Positions 35,481-47,591 of a stretch of 64,000 bases of DNA are shown piece after piece; the stretch's first letter is position 1, and every line of letters starts with the position of its first letter. The translations under genes and the position numbers were made by a program. The notes under the pieces are model-generated. The model saw only the letters and a list, made by a program, of their open reading frames with translations, was not told the DNA's origin and searched no databases. The stretch is from NCBI GenBank assembly GCA_037576215.1, contig JBANDB010000007.1:1023001-1087000 (forward strand), read 5' to 3'. Source of the DNA: Armillaria gallica. Its lineage: Eukaryota > Basidiomycota > Agaricomycetes > Agaricales > Physalacriaceae.

Positions 35481-37890
35481 GCGCCGTTATCGGAGCTACG
35501 CGTTATTTCTTGTGCAAGAGTTCATGGTATGGCGACCTCAGTAGTAGACGTCTTCACGGTGAAGGGGATCCTATCAGAGAGATATGTTTTAGCTATCATT
35601 ACTGGATGATAAAGATAAAACGTACCTTTTCATCTCGCAAAGTTGGTTTCTCTCCTTGCTTCGTCACCAAATCCAAGGGCCCTGACGAGGTGTTCTGAGA
35701 CGATTGACCGCGTCCTCAGTAGATGGCCTTATCAGTCATACGCATGCCAGACCTTACCGATGTGCACGTTGGAGAAAGTTGCGCGGCCGTCGAGGGTGTA
35801 ATCGTGGTCTTCAAAGGACTGGCTACATCATTTGTGCTGATAAGCGAGGCGGATGGAAGCGATGGCAACGAGCTTGAAATTCCAACAAGAGGAGGGTGAT
35901 GCATAGGAGATGGACTAAAAGGAAGGGGGCACATTAGTTACAGGTCTTGTGGAGAAAAGAACAACTCGCCTGAAATCTTGATTCGCCACTCTATGTCTTC
36001 CCTCTCCATTTCTCCACTACGACAGGCCCCCTTGAAGTAACTTGCCCATTGTCCTTGCAAGAGTTCGATACATCGCATGATCGAACAGGAGGCTGCAGGT
36101 AGGCGTCGTTGTAGGAAGTAGCCGGAGAAAAAGTCCAGATAAGGTATAGGAGAGCGCGTGGGTGGAGGAATCTATGGCAATGTGTGTCAATTACAGAGAA
36201 GTGGAGTAACCATCGATTGATCCTACCCATACTGCATAGCAACCAACTCCTACACAAGGCATGCGACACGCCAGCTTCATCATTCCGTGGATCTTGGTTA
36301 TTGTGTCAGCACATGGTTCGGTATTGGGAAAGAGGATGGCGCACGGGAGATGGGCTAAAGGAAGGGGACACATTAGCTGCAGGTCTTGCAGGGAAAAAGA
36401 ACAACTTGCCTGGAATGTTGATTCGCCACTCTATGCCTTCCCTCTCCACTTCTCCACCACCACAGGCCTTGCCCATTGTCCTCATAAGAATTCGATATAT
36501 CGCCTGATATTGATCCTACGGACTGAACCCGAGACTGGAGGTAGGCATCATTGTAGGAAGAGAAAACGTAGCCGGAGAAAAAGTCCAGATAAGGTATGGG
36601 AGGGTGGGTGATGGAGAACCTATGGCAATGCGTGTTGACTACAGAGAAACAGAGTAATTATCGATAAGCTCACCCCCGATGCGAAAAGCGGGACTGTTCC
36701 ATATCATAAAGTCTTGTACCCACAGTTGCACACTCGAGCAGGGGCCCCCGATCATCTGTGTCAGACCCGCAGTCGTCCCTACATCTTGCTTGCCTGAACG
36801 CGTAGCATTGTCTTCGTGCCAATTCGGCACGATATTTCGGAGGTCGAGGGTACTCTTCGAGTAAAACGAAGAGTAAGACACCCATCAAGATACGGGGTTC
36901 AAACAACGGATGACTGAGGAAGGGGAAGGACGAGAATGGTCGTTCAAGCCAAGGGTGTAGAAGGAGGGCTCAGCTCTGCGAAGTTGAAGTCTGCCATCTC
37001 AGTCTCATGAGGATGACAGACATTGTTGACTTTAAACGTGGAAGTTCCGATCCTTATTGAGATCAAGAGGACAGACGTTGAGTGAGGACCACATCGCTTG
37101 ATATGTTGGTTTGGGATGTTGGAAGGCCGTGGATGGCATCTTGTAAATGAACCAGATGGTTGATCGTCCCTTGGAGGCGCTTTGGACTGCGGCGTCGGCC
37201 TAGTACCGCACGAGTGAGAGGCGAAAGGACCGGGAATATCAACAGTCCTATTCCGTATCTGATGAACTCGGGCCGAGAATGGAGCCGTTAGCCTAAGAGA
37301 CCAGTAAGCGTTACTGGAGTTATACATGAGCTCATAAGGCCTACGGTGGTGATGGAATCGTGGTCTTCGAAGGACTGGATACATCGATTGTACTGATAAG
37401 AGAGGCTGATGGAAGCGGCGGCATGATAGTTCCAAGCGAGATTTGGTGGGAGAGTCGTCCTACAGTGACTGTGTCGATGTCAACCAACAGATGTGTACAA
37501 GGGTATCGACGTTGGTTGACTCTCCTTGTTCTGCTGTAGATACACATCTGCCTGGGGATGAGCAAAGACAACCGACATGGATTGAAACCGTGCTTACCGT
37601 CGTCCGCAAGACTATCTCCTCCAACGTCTTAAAAACGTCTTGTTGAGACTTGTCGTCCTTTTGACGTTAATTTGGACCATGCTTCGCATTCTGTATCAAA
37701 AAGAAAGACCTTGAAGTCGCGCCGATATCGCGGCTGCGCGTTGCATCCTGCCCGAGAGTTCATGGTATCGCCGTTTCAGCGTAGACGTCTTGATTGCGAA
37801 GAAAGTCCCTATCAGAAATGTAGGTTCTGGCTATCATTACCGTATGGCAAAGATAAAACGAACCTTTACATCTCTCAGAGTCGATTTCTC
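35481..37890 (-). pseudogene. G2 family remnants with an internal tandem duplication
   Basis: Minus-strand exons of the G2 type occur twice, near 35,500-35,830 and 37,340-37,880. Each has the intron ending TCTGATAG and the neighbouring exon edges. In between, about 335 bp (35,897-36,232) is repeated at 36,336-36,672 in direct orientation with a period near 439 bp; a CpG-poor relative lies at about 61,500-61,650. A further block near 36,720-36,830 resembles 1,900-2,000. No complete frame can be assembled. Function unknown. Confidence 0.45.
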
Positions 37891-37899
37891 TCCTAGATC

Positions 37900-40700
37900 T
37901 AGGCAACGCATCCCTGTGCTTGGTCACGAAATCTAAGGCCGTTCTGAGATATTTCGGGCGTTCTCAGCAGAAGGTCTGAGTTGGTCATACATGCGCTAGA
38001 CCTTGCCGATGTGAGCGGTAGAGAAAGTCGCACGGCCATCGAGGGTGATGATGGTAGGAGTCGAAGAAACGTGAGCGACGTGGGAGCTAACGATCACAAA
38101 CAACCTTGACTTTGTACCACCACCATGGCTACCGCTGACGCGAATGACGAGCTCAAGGCCATCGGCGTTGCCCGAAAGACCCTTACCACTACGCTACCAT
38201 CGCAGTGAAGTCTTCTCCTTCCGTACCTCTTGCATCTGAACCGCTCATCAAAGCCGTTCTCCCGTCACGACAACGGCTGTCTCTGCTAATTGCCGACATA
38301 TCTACTAATTGACGGCGTCTCCTCCAATCAGTCTCTCCTCCGCCTTCGACCTCCCTTACGGTCCTAGCACCCTCCGCGGTACGCCTCCCTCGGCCAAGCA
38401 CCGTTCAGGCTAATAGCAGCCCGTGCCCCTCGACTCCCCGCACACATCGTCTCAACACTCGGTCCGCTGCATGTATTTCACTGTTAGCCTCAGTCAATAG
38501 ACTTTATGCCGTGACGTACCAAACGAGTGATGAATCGACGACGTCATCCGTAAAGCCGAGCGGCAAGCGTGTCCTCTCTGCTCTGGTAGTCAAGCTATCA
38601 AGTCCTCTCTTCCCATCTACAATCCCCACGCATGCATATTCTCCCTCCTCCTCCGCACGTCGTTCAACTGAGCGGCCGTGGAATTGCAAAGCAAGAGAAT
38701 TATATTCAATAATATTACTACTAGAGTACAATAAGTGATAGACTGGAAAGTATGAAGTAAAATGAATGTTGTGAAGAAATCCTCGCGCTTCCCAGGGAAA
38801 AGCACGTAAGATTACGAGCAGTACCTCATACGATCATAACCTCCCCGTCCTAACCACTGAAGAGATGCGCTGCCACGTGTATGAGAAGGGACCTATTCCG
38901 TTCGTGCCGTTACCGCGCATACTCTCTGGTTAAGCCGTCCAAACGAGAGAGCTGAAGCTTGCCGTTGAGGGTCTTGCACGCCTCGCACAAGTGAATAGCT
39001 CTGGGCCTAGGAGCTTGGACATCTGCGCAGGAAGAACAGGGCGAGAAAATGGTCATACCATGAGCAGCGTTCGCCCCTCGAGACGCGACTCCGTACCATA
39101 CACCACTCCCAGAGCTTCTATTTGATCAGCCGCAACGGGGACGGGGAGGGCGTCGAGTTCCACATCTTGAACGTCGCATTTGTAACTGACACCATATGCC
39201 ATCGTATACCTGGACGCTAAACCGATTTCAGTCAAATTGAAAGTACGACAGATATGTATGGCGTCCACACCTCAAATTCGAGTCGGAAGGAACAGTTAAC
39301 TCGGCGACGTCCTTTGTATTGCTACCCTCCCGCACAAAGAAACGGCTGCAAGGGTGTGAAGTAGCATGAACTGAAGAACGAGGTCCAGTACTACAGAAAA
39401 GAATAGAGGTAGCATAGCATACATCTTGCCTTCGGGTCTGTGCATGCAATCCGACAATCCTACGCACCGTGAAATTAGCGAAAGACGTTGACGTAGAGAC
39501 TCGACAACGTACCTCGAACCCGATCAATGTCTCGCAGCTCGCCCGAGTAAATGGTCGAGCGCCCACAACATCAAAATGCTCGCTACTTCTACCACCAAGC
39601 CGAGTCGCAATGAAATGCGGATGCAGTTTCAGAGCGTGGTCAACAATGATCCTTCCACTCAGCGTCTATATTCTTCCGCGATAGCCAGCTTAATCATTCC
39701 ATGCGGTGTCGGCTTAAAGTTCGAGCTGTCCTCCATAGAGTTAATGGCATCGGGCGTACACCTGCCGTACTGATGTCAGCTACCAAAAGTCAGGGGCTTC
39801 ACAGAAAAAGACGCGCCTTTCTTCCCTCCGTGCTGTCTTCATGGCTCCGTCGCTGAAAATGAAAATGCCACGCAGACCTCGTTGTTTGATATGGATTTTT
39901 CCCACGGCGGAAGGATAGACTCTAGGAGAGGAAGAATTTTGGGCTCTGATTCAATGAACAGTGAACAACGTACCGAATAACCATCCGTCGATGCTAACCC
40001 CTCCATCCCACAGCCCGTATCTCTGCATCTCGCTCGCCGGAACATCTTGGCGCAATCCTGGTCCCGGATAAGGCTGGATACACGGCAATGGAGAAAGAAA
40101 CGACGCACCAGAATATTAATGTCTTCTTGGAATCCGCTCTTACCCATCGTAAATCATTGTGATTCCCAGCTTGAGAGCAATCGCTTCCACGTAAATCCTG
40201 TGTTTCGATGACGTGTGTCTCGTATTTGATGTGAAACGGAGAGTTGGAGCACCGGAAAGTGCATGGAGGGAAAATCGAGATGGTGGTGGTAAAAGCGGAA
40301 GTTGCCGTCTCGGACTGGACCCGCGTTGGTCCTCCCAAAGAGGAATCGACCGGTTACTATACCTCCTCCATCGACGTTCAACAGTTTCCCAAGACCGTGC
40401 ATGAACTGTCGCACACGAGAACGCGAACTCCCACGCGCAAGATCGAGACCTCGTGCATTACAATAGCCCCAACATCGATAGGTCAGGTCTGCCGTTGTCG
40501 CACTCAAGAACATGGAAGCCAAGTCGGATAGATCTCTTCCTCCGTCGTGCCAGTTTCGAGCTGAGACGATGTATCACGAGCGAGGCTGATGGGATAGCCG
40601 CTGACAAGGATGACAGTGAGTAGAGGAGCGAAGAATGCGAGGGTCGACTGAGGTAAGGCATCTCTATTCTTTCTTTTGATTCTTGTGGGCTAATTTAGTT
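37900..40700 (-). repeat. G1 family copy of tandem module III
   Basis: Contains the VEAIALKLGITMIYD exon (40,145-40,195), the CTPDAINSMEDSSNFK exon (39,705-39,755), the VQDVELDALPVPVAADQIEA exon (39,090-39,170) and the shared AT-rich 3' block at 38,690-38,760. Nearly identical to 15,330-17,430. The left end (38,000-38,080) carries the TIITLDGRATFSTAHIGKV exon. Intron-like gaps separate the pieces; one at about 39,760-39,815 has a GC donor. It still has stops, so I treat it as a relic. Confidence 0.6.
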
Positions 40701-41650
40701 TTGTGAAGATTCTCCCTCCATAATCCGTCGGTATCTTGTTCTGATAATGACCTCTCAGCTTCCGGCGTGCGATGGTCCATCTGCGGCAACCAACGCGCGT
40801 AAGGGCTACTGCCGGAAGGAGTATGCTGGGCTTGGAAGGTGCGGCAAATACAGGCGAGTTTCATGGCTTTCGTACTCGGTTTCTTTGTGGCTAATGTTCT
40901 ATTGCTTAGGTCCTCCACCTACTCACCCTTCGACCTCTCCCTCCCTTCGACCTGTCTTCCGAGCACGTTTGCAAACTACTCTGACGCTGTCCACACAGGC
41001 TCTGCGGCAGACGTATTGGAAGACACTTTTCCTATCGTTCGCCCTCGCCGCCTTCCCCCAGTTCTTCAAGCGTCAATGACATTCGGGTGGTGGTGAAGGG
41101 AGCGAGTTTTTTGGCCGAAGCAGCGTACTGTTGTCCGGAGAGGGCGCTAGGCGGGTTGTTTACTCTCTACAGCTCAACATGCATTCCGCGGGCGACGTCC
41201 AAGTCCCAATTCTCCCTGGCCCCTTCGAGCGCAGGGTTCATCCTGCGAGGAGTGTGGGAGGAGGTCGCTGGGGATGGAACGACTTTGGCACAAGTCGATG
41301 CGTGGTTGTTTTCACCGGTAAATATCCCCCATTCAAGATGGCGTTCGCGCGTGATAATTGTTGTTCAGACAATGAGATGGATGGCACGCCTGTTACTGAA
41401 TGCATGTGAGTCGTTCTATTATATTTACTTGCTCTTTTCCTAATACCTAGGCTATTTAGCATTGCCAAGAATCTTCGACGAACAGGACTCACACCCAAAC
41501 AAAAGTGAAGTAAGCTTAGTATTGCTTTACCTCGTAGCCTCGTTAAGCCTCCACAGTTTGGTACCGAAGTTGGGCTCAAACAGTGCAGCACCCTGGAGTC
41601 ATCTCAGCTCCGTAACTTTGAGTAAATATTGAGGAGACTCGTGACCACTC
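40700..41650 (+). repeat. Segment S of module III, shortened
   Basis: Carries the TCLPSTFANYSDAVHTGSAA and DVLEDTFPIV exon after an intron-like stretch with a GCGAGT donor, and the GDVQVPILPG block near 41,195-41,225. Its right end (41,500-41,640) matches 32,065-32,160 and 54,090-54,230. The part of S that follows in modules I and II is missing. Instead the plus-strand 731-aa HET gene begins. Confidence 0.45.
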
Positions 41651-41736
41651 GATACGTTGTTTAGTTGTTTGTCTGTGGCTTTGGAAGCTTAAAAAGCTGT
41701 TGAGCGCTCCTGCAGAAGCTGTTTTGACGCCTTACA

Positions 41737-41743
41737 TATAAAG
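41737..41743 (+). promoter_or_regulatory. TATA-like box of the 731-aa HET gene
   Basis: TATAAAG lies 47 bp upstream of the ATG at 41,784, a plausible position for a core promoter with a short leader. Confidence 0.45.
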
Positions 41744-41783
41744 GCTGACACAACATAAACACGAGGGGCTGGTGCTTCCTTCC

Positions 41784-44029
41784 ATGTCTCCCCTTCCACC
41801 CACCTTGTCCGAACGGATCGACGGTGATCGAAAATCCCCCAAGTCGACCAACGTTCCGACCGAATATCCAGGCGTGGAACATTCACTTCCTGAAATATGG
41901 AGTGCCCTTCCGATGTCTCTCCTCTCCGACTGGAGCGACAGCGACAGCGACTCCCTTGACTTGACCGACTTCTCAACGAGTGCTCCAGCTATGGAGGATG
42001 TTCTTCCTGACATACGGAAGCTGGTTTGCGAGACCTGTTGGAGTACAGTGTTTTCCGTTGAATCCTTCCGAATAGCCTGGGAAGCCCTACCCGAGAATTT
42101 TTATTCACGATCAGCTGGGTTCTCATACACGACGCCTACATGGAGACAGATCCAACGTCAACACCGTCGACACTTGATCAAATTTCGTCACCGGTGCGAG
42201 TGGTGCAAAATTGTTTGCGAATTGATCGAAAAGACTCGGCCTCGACGGCAGCCTCCCAAAGACAAGATGTACCAGCTGAGGGTACGACTTGATCAAGACC
42301 TTGGGGTTACTGCCCTTAGCCTCTTCAACGAAAAAGAGGAGAGTCACTTCCCGATCCTTACCGCTGAAGGTATGTATGATAACACCCACTTGTCGAGGAT
42401 AAAACTGATAATTCTCAAGATGATCCTGCAGCCAAGTTTATCCCCGACCGCGATATCCTTCTTGACGTCGATTCATCCTTCGCTTATGACCTGATCAAGA
42501 AACGTGTCGTCGAGTGTTTCCACCATGAGCATTGCTCCCTACCCCGGTGCGCCCGCTTGCCCACTCGAGTGATAGATTGCCTAGATCCGAGTCAGCCTCG
42601 CCTTTTCGTCAGTAAGGGCGCTAAAGACCATTATGTTGCCCTGAGCTATGTGTGGGGTGAGGGTCAGCCGAACCGCCTGAGGAACAGAAACTTGGACTCG
42701 TACATTGAAGGCATCCCTTTGGAAAATATACCCAGGACGATCGCGGACGCTATCACAGTAACGCATAAACTCCGTTTCCGCTATCTCTGGGTGGATTCGT
42801 TCTGCATACTGCAGGATTCGGAAGATGACAAGGCACAAGAAATTGCACAGATACGACATATATTCCGTAACTCTTATGTTACTATTATCGCGGCTTGTGC
42901 TCGCAAGGTCAGCGATGGCTTTCTACACGACCGTCGCCCAACTGTGGGAAAGTTGAGCCGCGGTGAGAGCCTGCTCCCGTTTCGCTGTCCTGATGGTAGC
43001 ATTGGGACCATGCGTCTGGTAATGGGAGGAAGCGCGTCCCCCATTCCGGAACCTGTCAATAAGCGTGCATGGTGCCTCGAGGAACGTGCACTGTCGCCGC
43101 GAAGATTGATCTATGCCACGCATACCCTGGTGTACGAGTGCCAGACGATACACGACAACGTGAATGGTGCACCTAACTTTGTCCCGCTGTATAATACCGA
43201 AGATATCCCCCGTCTACCGAACCGCATTTCGTCCCTTTCCCCAGCTCCTGGCAATAGTGATCTCTCAGCAGATAGTGAGATCACACAGGCCTGGTACAAT
43301 ATGGTAACAATGTACACACAACGTACCCTCACGAGGCCGAGAGATCGACTCAATGCCTTAGCAGGTATTGCCGAACAGTATCACCGCTATTGGCCACATA
43401 GCAAATACTTCGCCGGTCTGTGGGAGCACCAGCTTCCTGGTAGCTTGCTATGGGGTAATCATCGACGCGGTAACTACCGCAGGAGACCAGACGTCTGTCA
43501 TGCTCCCTCCTGGAGCTGGGCGTCAAGAGATGGCGAAGCGGACATGAGATGGTGCAAGAATGATGGCATGTATTGCACGGTCATTCACTGCGCCATGACT
43601 CCGGCTAAACAAGTTAACCCCTTCGGCGAGGTCGAAGACGGTGGTATTCTGGTCCTTGAAACGGTTATACAGCCAGCCACGTGGTCAACGGACAAGGATG
43701 GGATGGGAGACTTGTTCACTGTGACAGGTGCACTACCTGATCATTACGGGCACGAATCCGGGCAGAATAATATAGGACTTGCTCATGGTGATGCCATAGA
43801 AAAACAACGAGATGTCAATGTTTACATTGCTTTTGTGGGGCAGAACATTGAATATCAGTTTGCATGTGGTCTTGTCCTAGTTCCAGCCACCAACCAGATC
43901 GCAAATACACAAGCCTACAACTACTACCCTGTTTTCCGTCGTGTTGGCTCGTTTGAGGCACCGCTTTACTGGAGCTCGTTTCCGGAAACATGGCTGAAGT
44001 CTAAGCGTCAGCGTATCATGATTATTTAG
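41784..44029 (+). CDS. HET domain protein, 731 aa, intact
   Basis: Two exons (41,784-42,369 and 42,420-44,029) are joined across a 50-bp GTATGT-AAG intron, which leaves an uninterrupted 731-codon frame. The N-terminal region holds an acidic-serine stretch (SDWSDSDSDSLDLTDF) and a cysteine motif typical of basidiomycete HET proteins (KLVCETCWSTVFS; HRCEWCKIVCELI). The HET domain spans about residues 267-423: YVALSYVWG, LWVDSFCILQDSEDD, the IRHIFRNSYVTIIAACA block and RAWCLEERALSPR. The C-terminal part has the common HET-associated APSWSWASRDGEAD motif. The first in-frame ATG is at 41,784; upstream in-frame triplets are non-ATG. It shares no close similarity with the three minus-strand HET paralogs and sits where module III would be expected to hold one. 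Known HET proteins act in the cytosol as cell-death triggers in non-self recognition; the role here is inferred. Confidence 0.93.
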
Positions 44030-44049
44030 CTCTCTACTTTTCCCTCCCT

Positions 44050-45686
44050 CCCGTGCGCGCGTGCCGCTCAAGCGAGTGTGAAGGTGATATGGAATCATAA
44101 AACAGGAGGATTATATTAGCGATACTGCTTACTAGCGTACAAAAAGTAATAGACTAGCAAGTATAAAGCGAGAGAATGAAAAGTTGTTAAAGGTTCCGAA
44201 CAGATGCTCGGAAAAGGCACCAAGGTCCCCAGCAGTCAGGATCGTAATCTCTCCGTGCCGAAGGTTGCGCCGGTACTCGAACTACAGGAGAGATTTCTCG
44301 TTCGTGCTGTGGCCGGGCATCGTCTCTCGTTGAAGGGAAGCTGTAGTTTGAAATTGCTGCTGTGCCAAAAGTCACGAGCACCAAGGGCTCGCCCAAGCGA
44401 GTAACCGTCTGTAGGACATACCCTTAGACGACGACGCGCTAGAATAGAAGAATGTTAGTGCGAGAAGAGCCAGGGAGGGAAGCGGCATACTATATGTGAC
44501 GTCCATTCAAACACTCTCGAGACAGAACGTCCTACACTAAACCTAGGACTTCCTTTAGGCGAATTGAACGTACCACAGACGATGACATCGACACCACAAA
44601 TCAAGTTCACGAACTGAAGCTATGATTAGCCCATAACGTCAGCCTAAGGTTTCGACGACGTACTTTGTAGCAATACCCTTCCGCACAAAGAAACGACTGT
44701 AAAACAATACGAAGCGACATCAACTGCAGTACACGAGGTCAGAAAGGGATGCAGTCGGCGCCATGCACCTTGCCGTGGGTCCTGCGAGTGCTATCTTTGC
44801 GCAGCATGATCAGCAAAAGACGTCAATGCACAGACCCGACGACATACCTCGAACACAATCATACCCCACGCAGGCTCCTCCTCCAGTGCAATCCCAGCTC
44901 GCTTTGAAGAACAGTCGTCGAGCGACCACAACAATGAAATGCTCGCTAGCTATATTGCCGGGCAGGCTGTGAGCTTATGTAGGGTTCGTAGTGGACGACG
45001 GACGAGGTTCAGAGCGAGGTCGAATTTGATCCTCCCTGCGGCAAACAGGTATCCAAGCTCCTGTGCAACGCTTACGGCATACCAACTTCACCGTTTCATG
45101 GGTCTTGGTTGCCGGAAACACGATACTTTGTGTAGGCGCATAGTTGGAGGGTAAGGTTAGCATAAGGATTCCGCAAGAAAAGACGCACCCAGAATCTTCC
45201 TTCGTGTGCGCGACGACGGCGCTGGTCCAAGCCGCCGAAAATCATCATAGTAGCCCAGTTCTTTCTATCCCGACATATGTCTCGCTGCTTAATGAAGTGC
45301 CTGCCCAGTCGAAGGGGAATCGAGAGCCGCGTTGATCCAGGTTATGGGGCGTTTGAAGGAACGTTGGATGAGCGCTAGCATCGACCACACTCTTTCCCCC
45401 AGTCATCTAAACACCAGTTGCCCAACCCTCCGGGGGTGGCCGTGTTCATTTCGAACGTTATACGTCGCCTTGGCACAAAACTGGTGACATGCTGATATTA
45501 TCGTGGGAACGCAATGCACGGCATTGGTTAAGGGAAAGCGTAGCATCTATTGAAAGGATTGGGGAGGAGTCGGAAGGATGGGAGTGGGCATCGGAACGCC
45601 AGCAAGAGAGTCAAAGAGGTAAGCAAAAGAGGAAGTTGTCGACTTGCCGAACCCGGTTCCTCCCAAAGAGGAATAAAGTCCCTTAC
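44050..45686 (-). repeat. G1 family copy of module IV, right part displaced by a retrotransposon
   Basis: Shares the AT-rich 3' block (44,090-44,170) with the other G1 copies. It carries the FPATKTHETVKLVCRKR exon (45,060-45,115) and a preceding exon ending at a GTGCGTC donor (about 45,190). At 45,686 it stops abruptly after a sequence that in intact G1 copies continues as TTACTATACCTCCTCC. The continuation is found at 52,811, so a 7.1-kb element is inserted here. Confidence 0.65.
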
Positions 45687-45866
45687 TTGACGTTCTGAGA
45701 GTATGTGAGGTACGAGCGAAGTCTCAGAATAGGGTTTGCGTACGAGTTAGCACGTGATGATTCTTGATTTCTCTCTTAGCTCTCACTTCGCTGAGAGGAA
45801 ACACAGCCGAGCTGAGCTTTGTCAACAACAAGGCTCTGTCAAACATCAAGTATACATTAAACGCGA
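45687..45866 (+). repeat. Split direct repeat A1
   Basis: 180 bp beginning TTGACGTTCTGAG and ending ATTAAACGCGA. Its second copy A2 starts at 51,102, is interrupted after 51,219 by the nested LTR element, and resumes after the target duplication to end at 52,659. The reverse complement of most of A also occurs in the 551-bp insertion at 33.25 kb. Confidence 0.92.
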
Positions 45867-45886
45867 TAACTTTGTCTTGATTTCCC

Positions 45887-47591
45887 ATGCCTGAAACACA
45901 TTCTCGTCTCAAGATCAATCCACACCTCGCCGAGTGCCCTGACTTTGCTTCTGATGACTTCACGTTTATCCGTGAAGCTGTCGAATCAGCCAACCATTTA
46001 TCACCTCAAGACACTATTGTTCAACTCACGGAAAACTGGACCTTGCGAAACGCAAAAGAGCGAGACATTTGGAATGCTCAAGTGCAGGCTGACAGAGACA
46101 TTGCTCGCGCAGCTCAGCTAGCCGCTGAAGAGGCCGCAGAAGAAGCCCAATTAGAAGCGGAAAAGGAGAAGGACACTGAACGAAAGGAGAGAGAGAAGAA
46201 GCGACCCAAGTTAGGGAATTTTGACGAGAAACTCACAGTTGACAAGGAAGCCGTTCCAATTCTTCACCCCTATGCTCAGAAGCAGCTCACCGATTTCAAG
46301 TACTGTCCTCTCTGGTATTTCACCAAGATGGCGGCAACTGAAGCTTCCGGACTCGTCACTTCTCTCGCTCCTGAAACAGTAAACCTCCTCCAAGACACCA
46401 CCTCTGGCTCTCTCTCTTTCCAAGCATCTTCAACGGTCAAACCTTCTAAAAATGCCTTGCCTGACAAGGAGTTGTCTTGGTCCCAATTTTCATATGCTTT
46501 CTCTTGGTTTCTACGAGCGATAGAGACTGCAAACTGGCCTCCCAAGACAGTGCATATGTTTGCAACAATGTTTTTGAATATTACTATTCATGTCTTTCGT
46601 CAACGTTCCAATGGTGACAAAACTCTTCTAGTCTATGCCGACAAAACTTGCCGGCAATGGCACCGTGATGTCGAAGAAGGAAATGTTGCACCAAATCTTG
46701 GTCAAATCATAAATGATAGGTTAGAGAACATCTCTAACGACCTTCATGACAAGGCGAAGGTGTCCCCTTTCAAGGTGCGTGTACTCCATCCGTAAGAGCT
46801 CCACTTCTCATTCTTTCTTTCTGCCCATCTTGCTTTCGAATATTTATTCTTTTGTCACATCAAAATCCCTCATTGGTTGCATTTTGCCCTCATTGGTTGC
46901 ATTTCCCTCATTGGTTGCATGTCCCTCATTGGTTGCATTTCTACTTGCTCAATTTCTACTCCTCGTTATTTTTATGACTTGGTACAATGCTCTGTGTCAA
47001 TTCCATCTTCTCTAGCCAGAAGCGAGCAATTCAAATACTCAATACTATGGTTATGGCGTGCGTTCGAATGAACGTTTCCGTCCCCGATCTACATCCCCCC
47101 ATAGACGTCAGGATTCTAATCGTCGATCCACTAGTACCTACTACCCTCGAAACTCATATAATCGTCGCTATGATGAGAGTCATTACGACAAGTCTCGAGA
47201 TTATCCTCCTGATGCTGGTCCATCTATGCCAACGTCTTCTAATTATCAAGACAAGAGTGCTCGTTACAATTCACGCTCTACTGATGCCAATACTTCTCAA
47301 TCATTTTTTCGACCTGGCGCATCCTCATCTGATGCCGTTGTGTGTGCCATTTGCCTTGGCATCCATGCGAACCTCAAATTCTGCTGCTCTTCAACCTTAT
47401 GGAATGGTGGTGCAACCAGATGTCTCCGCACAGGCAATGGTGCTCTCGTCAACAAGCAAGGAGAACCTGTCTGCCTCGATTGGAACCGACCAGCGGGTTG
47501 CAAACGGTCCCATCCCAGCCGTCACGAATGCTCTGGATGCGGAAGTTCTGCCCATGGAGCCTTCCACTGTTCTTATGCTCAGAAGAAATAA
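45887..47591 (+). CDS. Gag-like protein of the tyrosine-recombinase retrotransposon
   Basis: ATG at 45,887. Exon 1 runs to 46,774, and a 241-bp intron (46,775-47,015, GTGCGT to TCTAG) joins in frame to exon 2 (47,016-47,591), giving about 487 aa. The N-terminal part includes a charged coiled-coil-like stretch rich in E, A and K (about residues 70-105). The C-terminal part is Arg/Ser/Tyr-rich and ends in a CCHC zinc knuckle, CSGCGSSAHGAFHC, with spacing C-x2-C-x4-H-x4-C as in retroelement nucleocapsids. Its last 17 bp overlap the start of the reverse transcriptase frame. Without the intron the first exon would stop after VRVLHP and the knuckle would be lost, so splicing is a reasonable inference. 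Confidence 0.75.
46867..46941 (+). repeat. Minisatellite inside the Gag intron
   Basis: Four tandem copies of an 18-20 bp unit with core CTCATTGGTTGCAT. The unit occurs nowhere else in the window that I could find and lies within the predicted Gag intron. Confidence 0.85.

Noticed and set aside
41772..41783. Upstream start for the 731-aa HET gene
   Set aside because: The triplet is GTG; the first in-frame ATG is at 41,784, with a TATA-like box 47 bp upstream.
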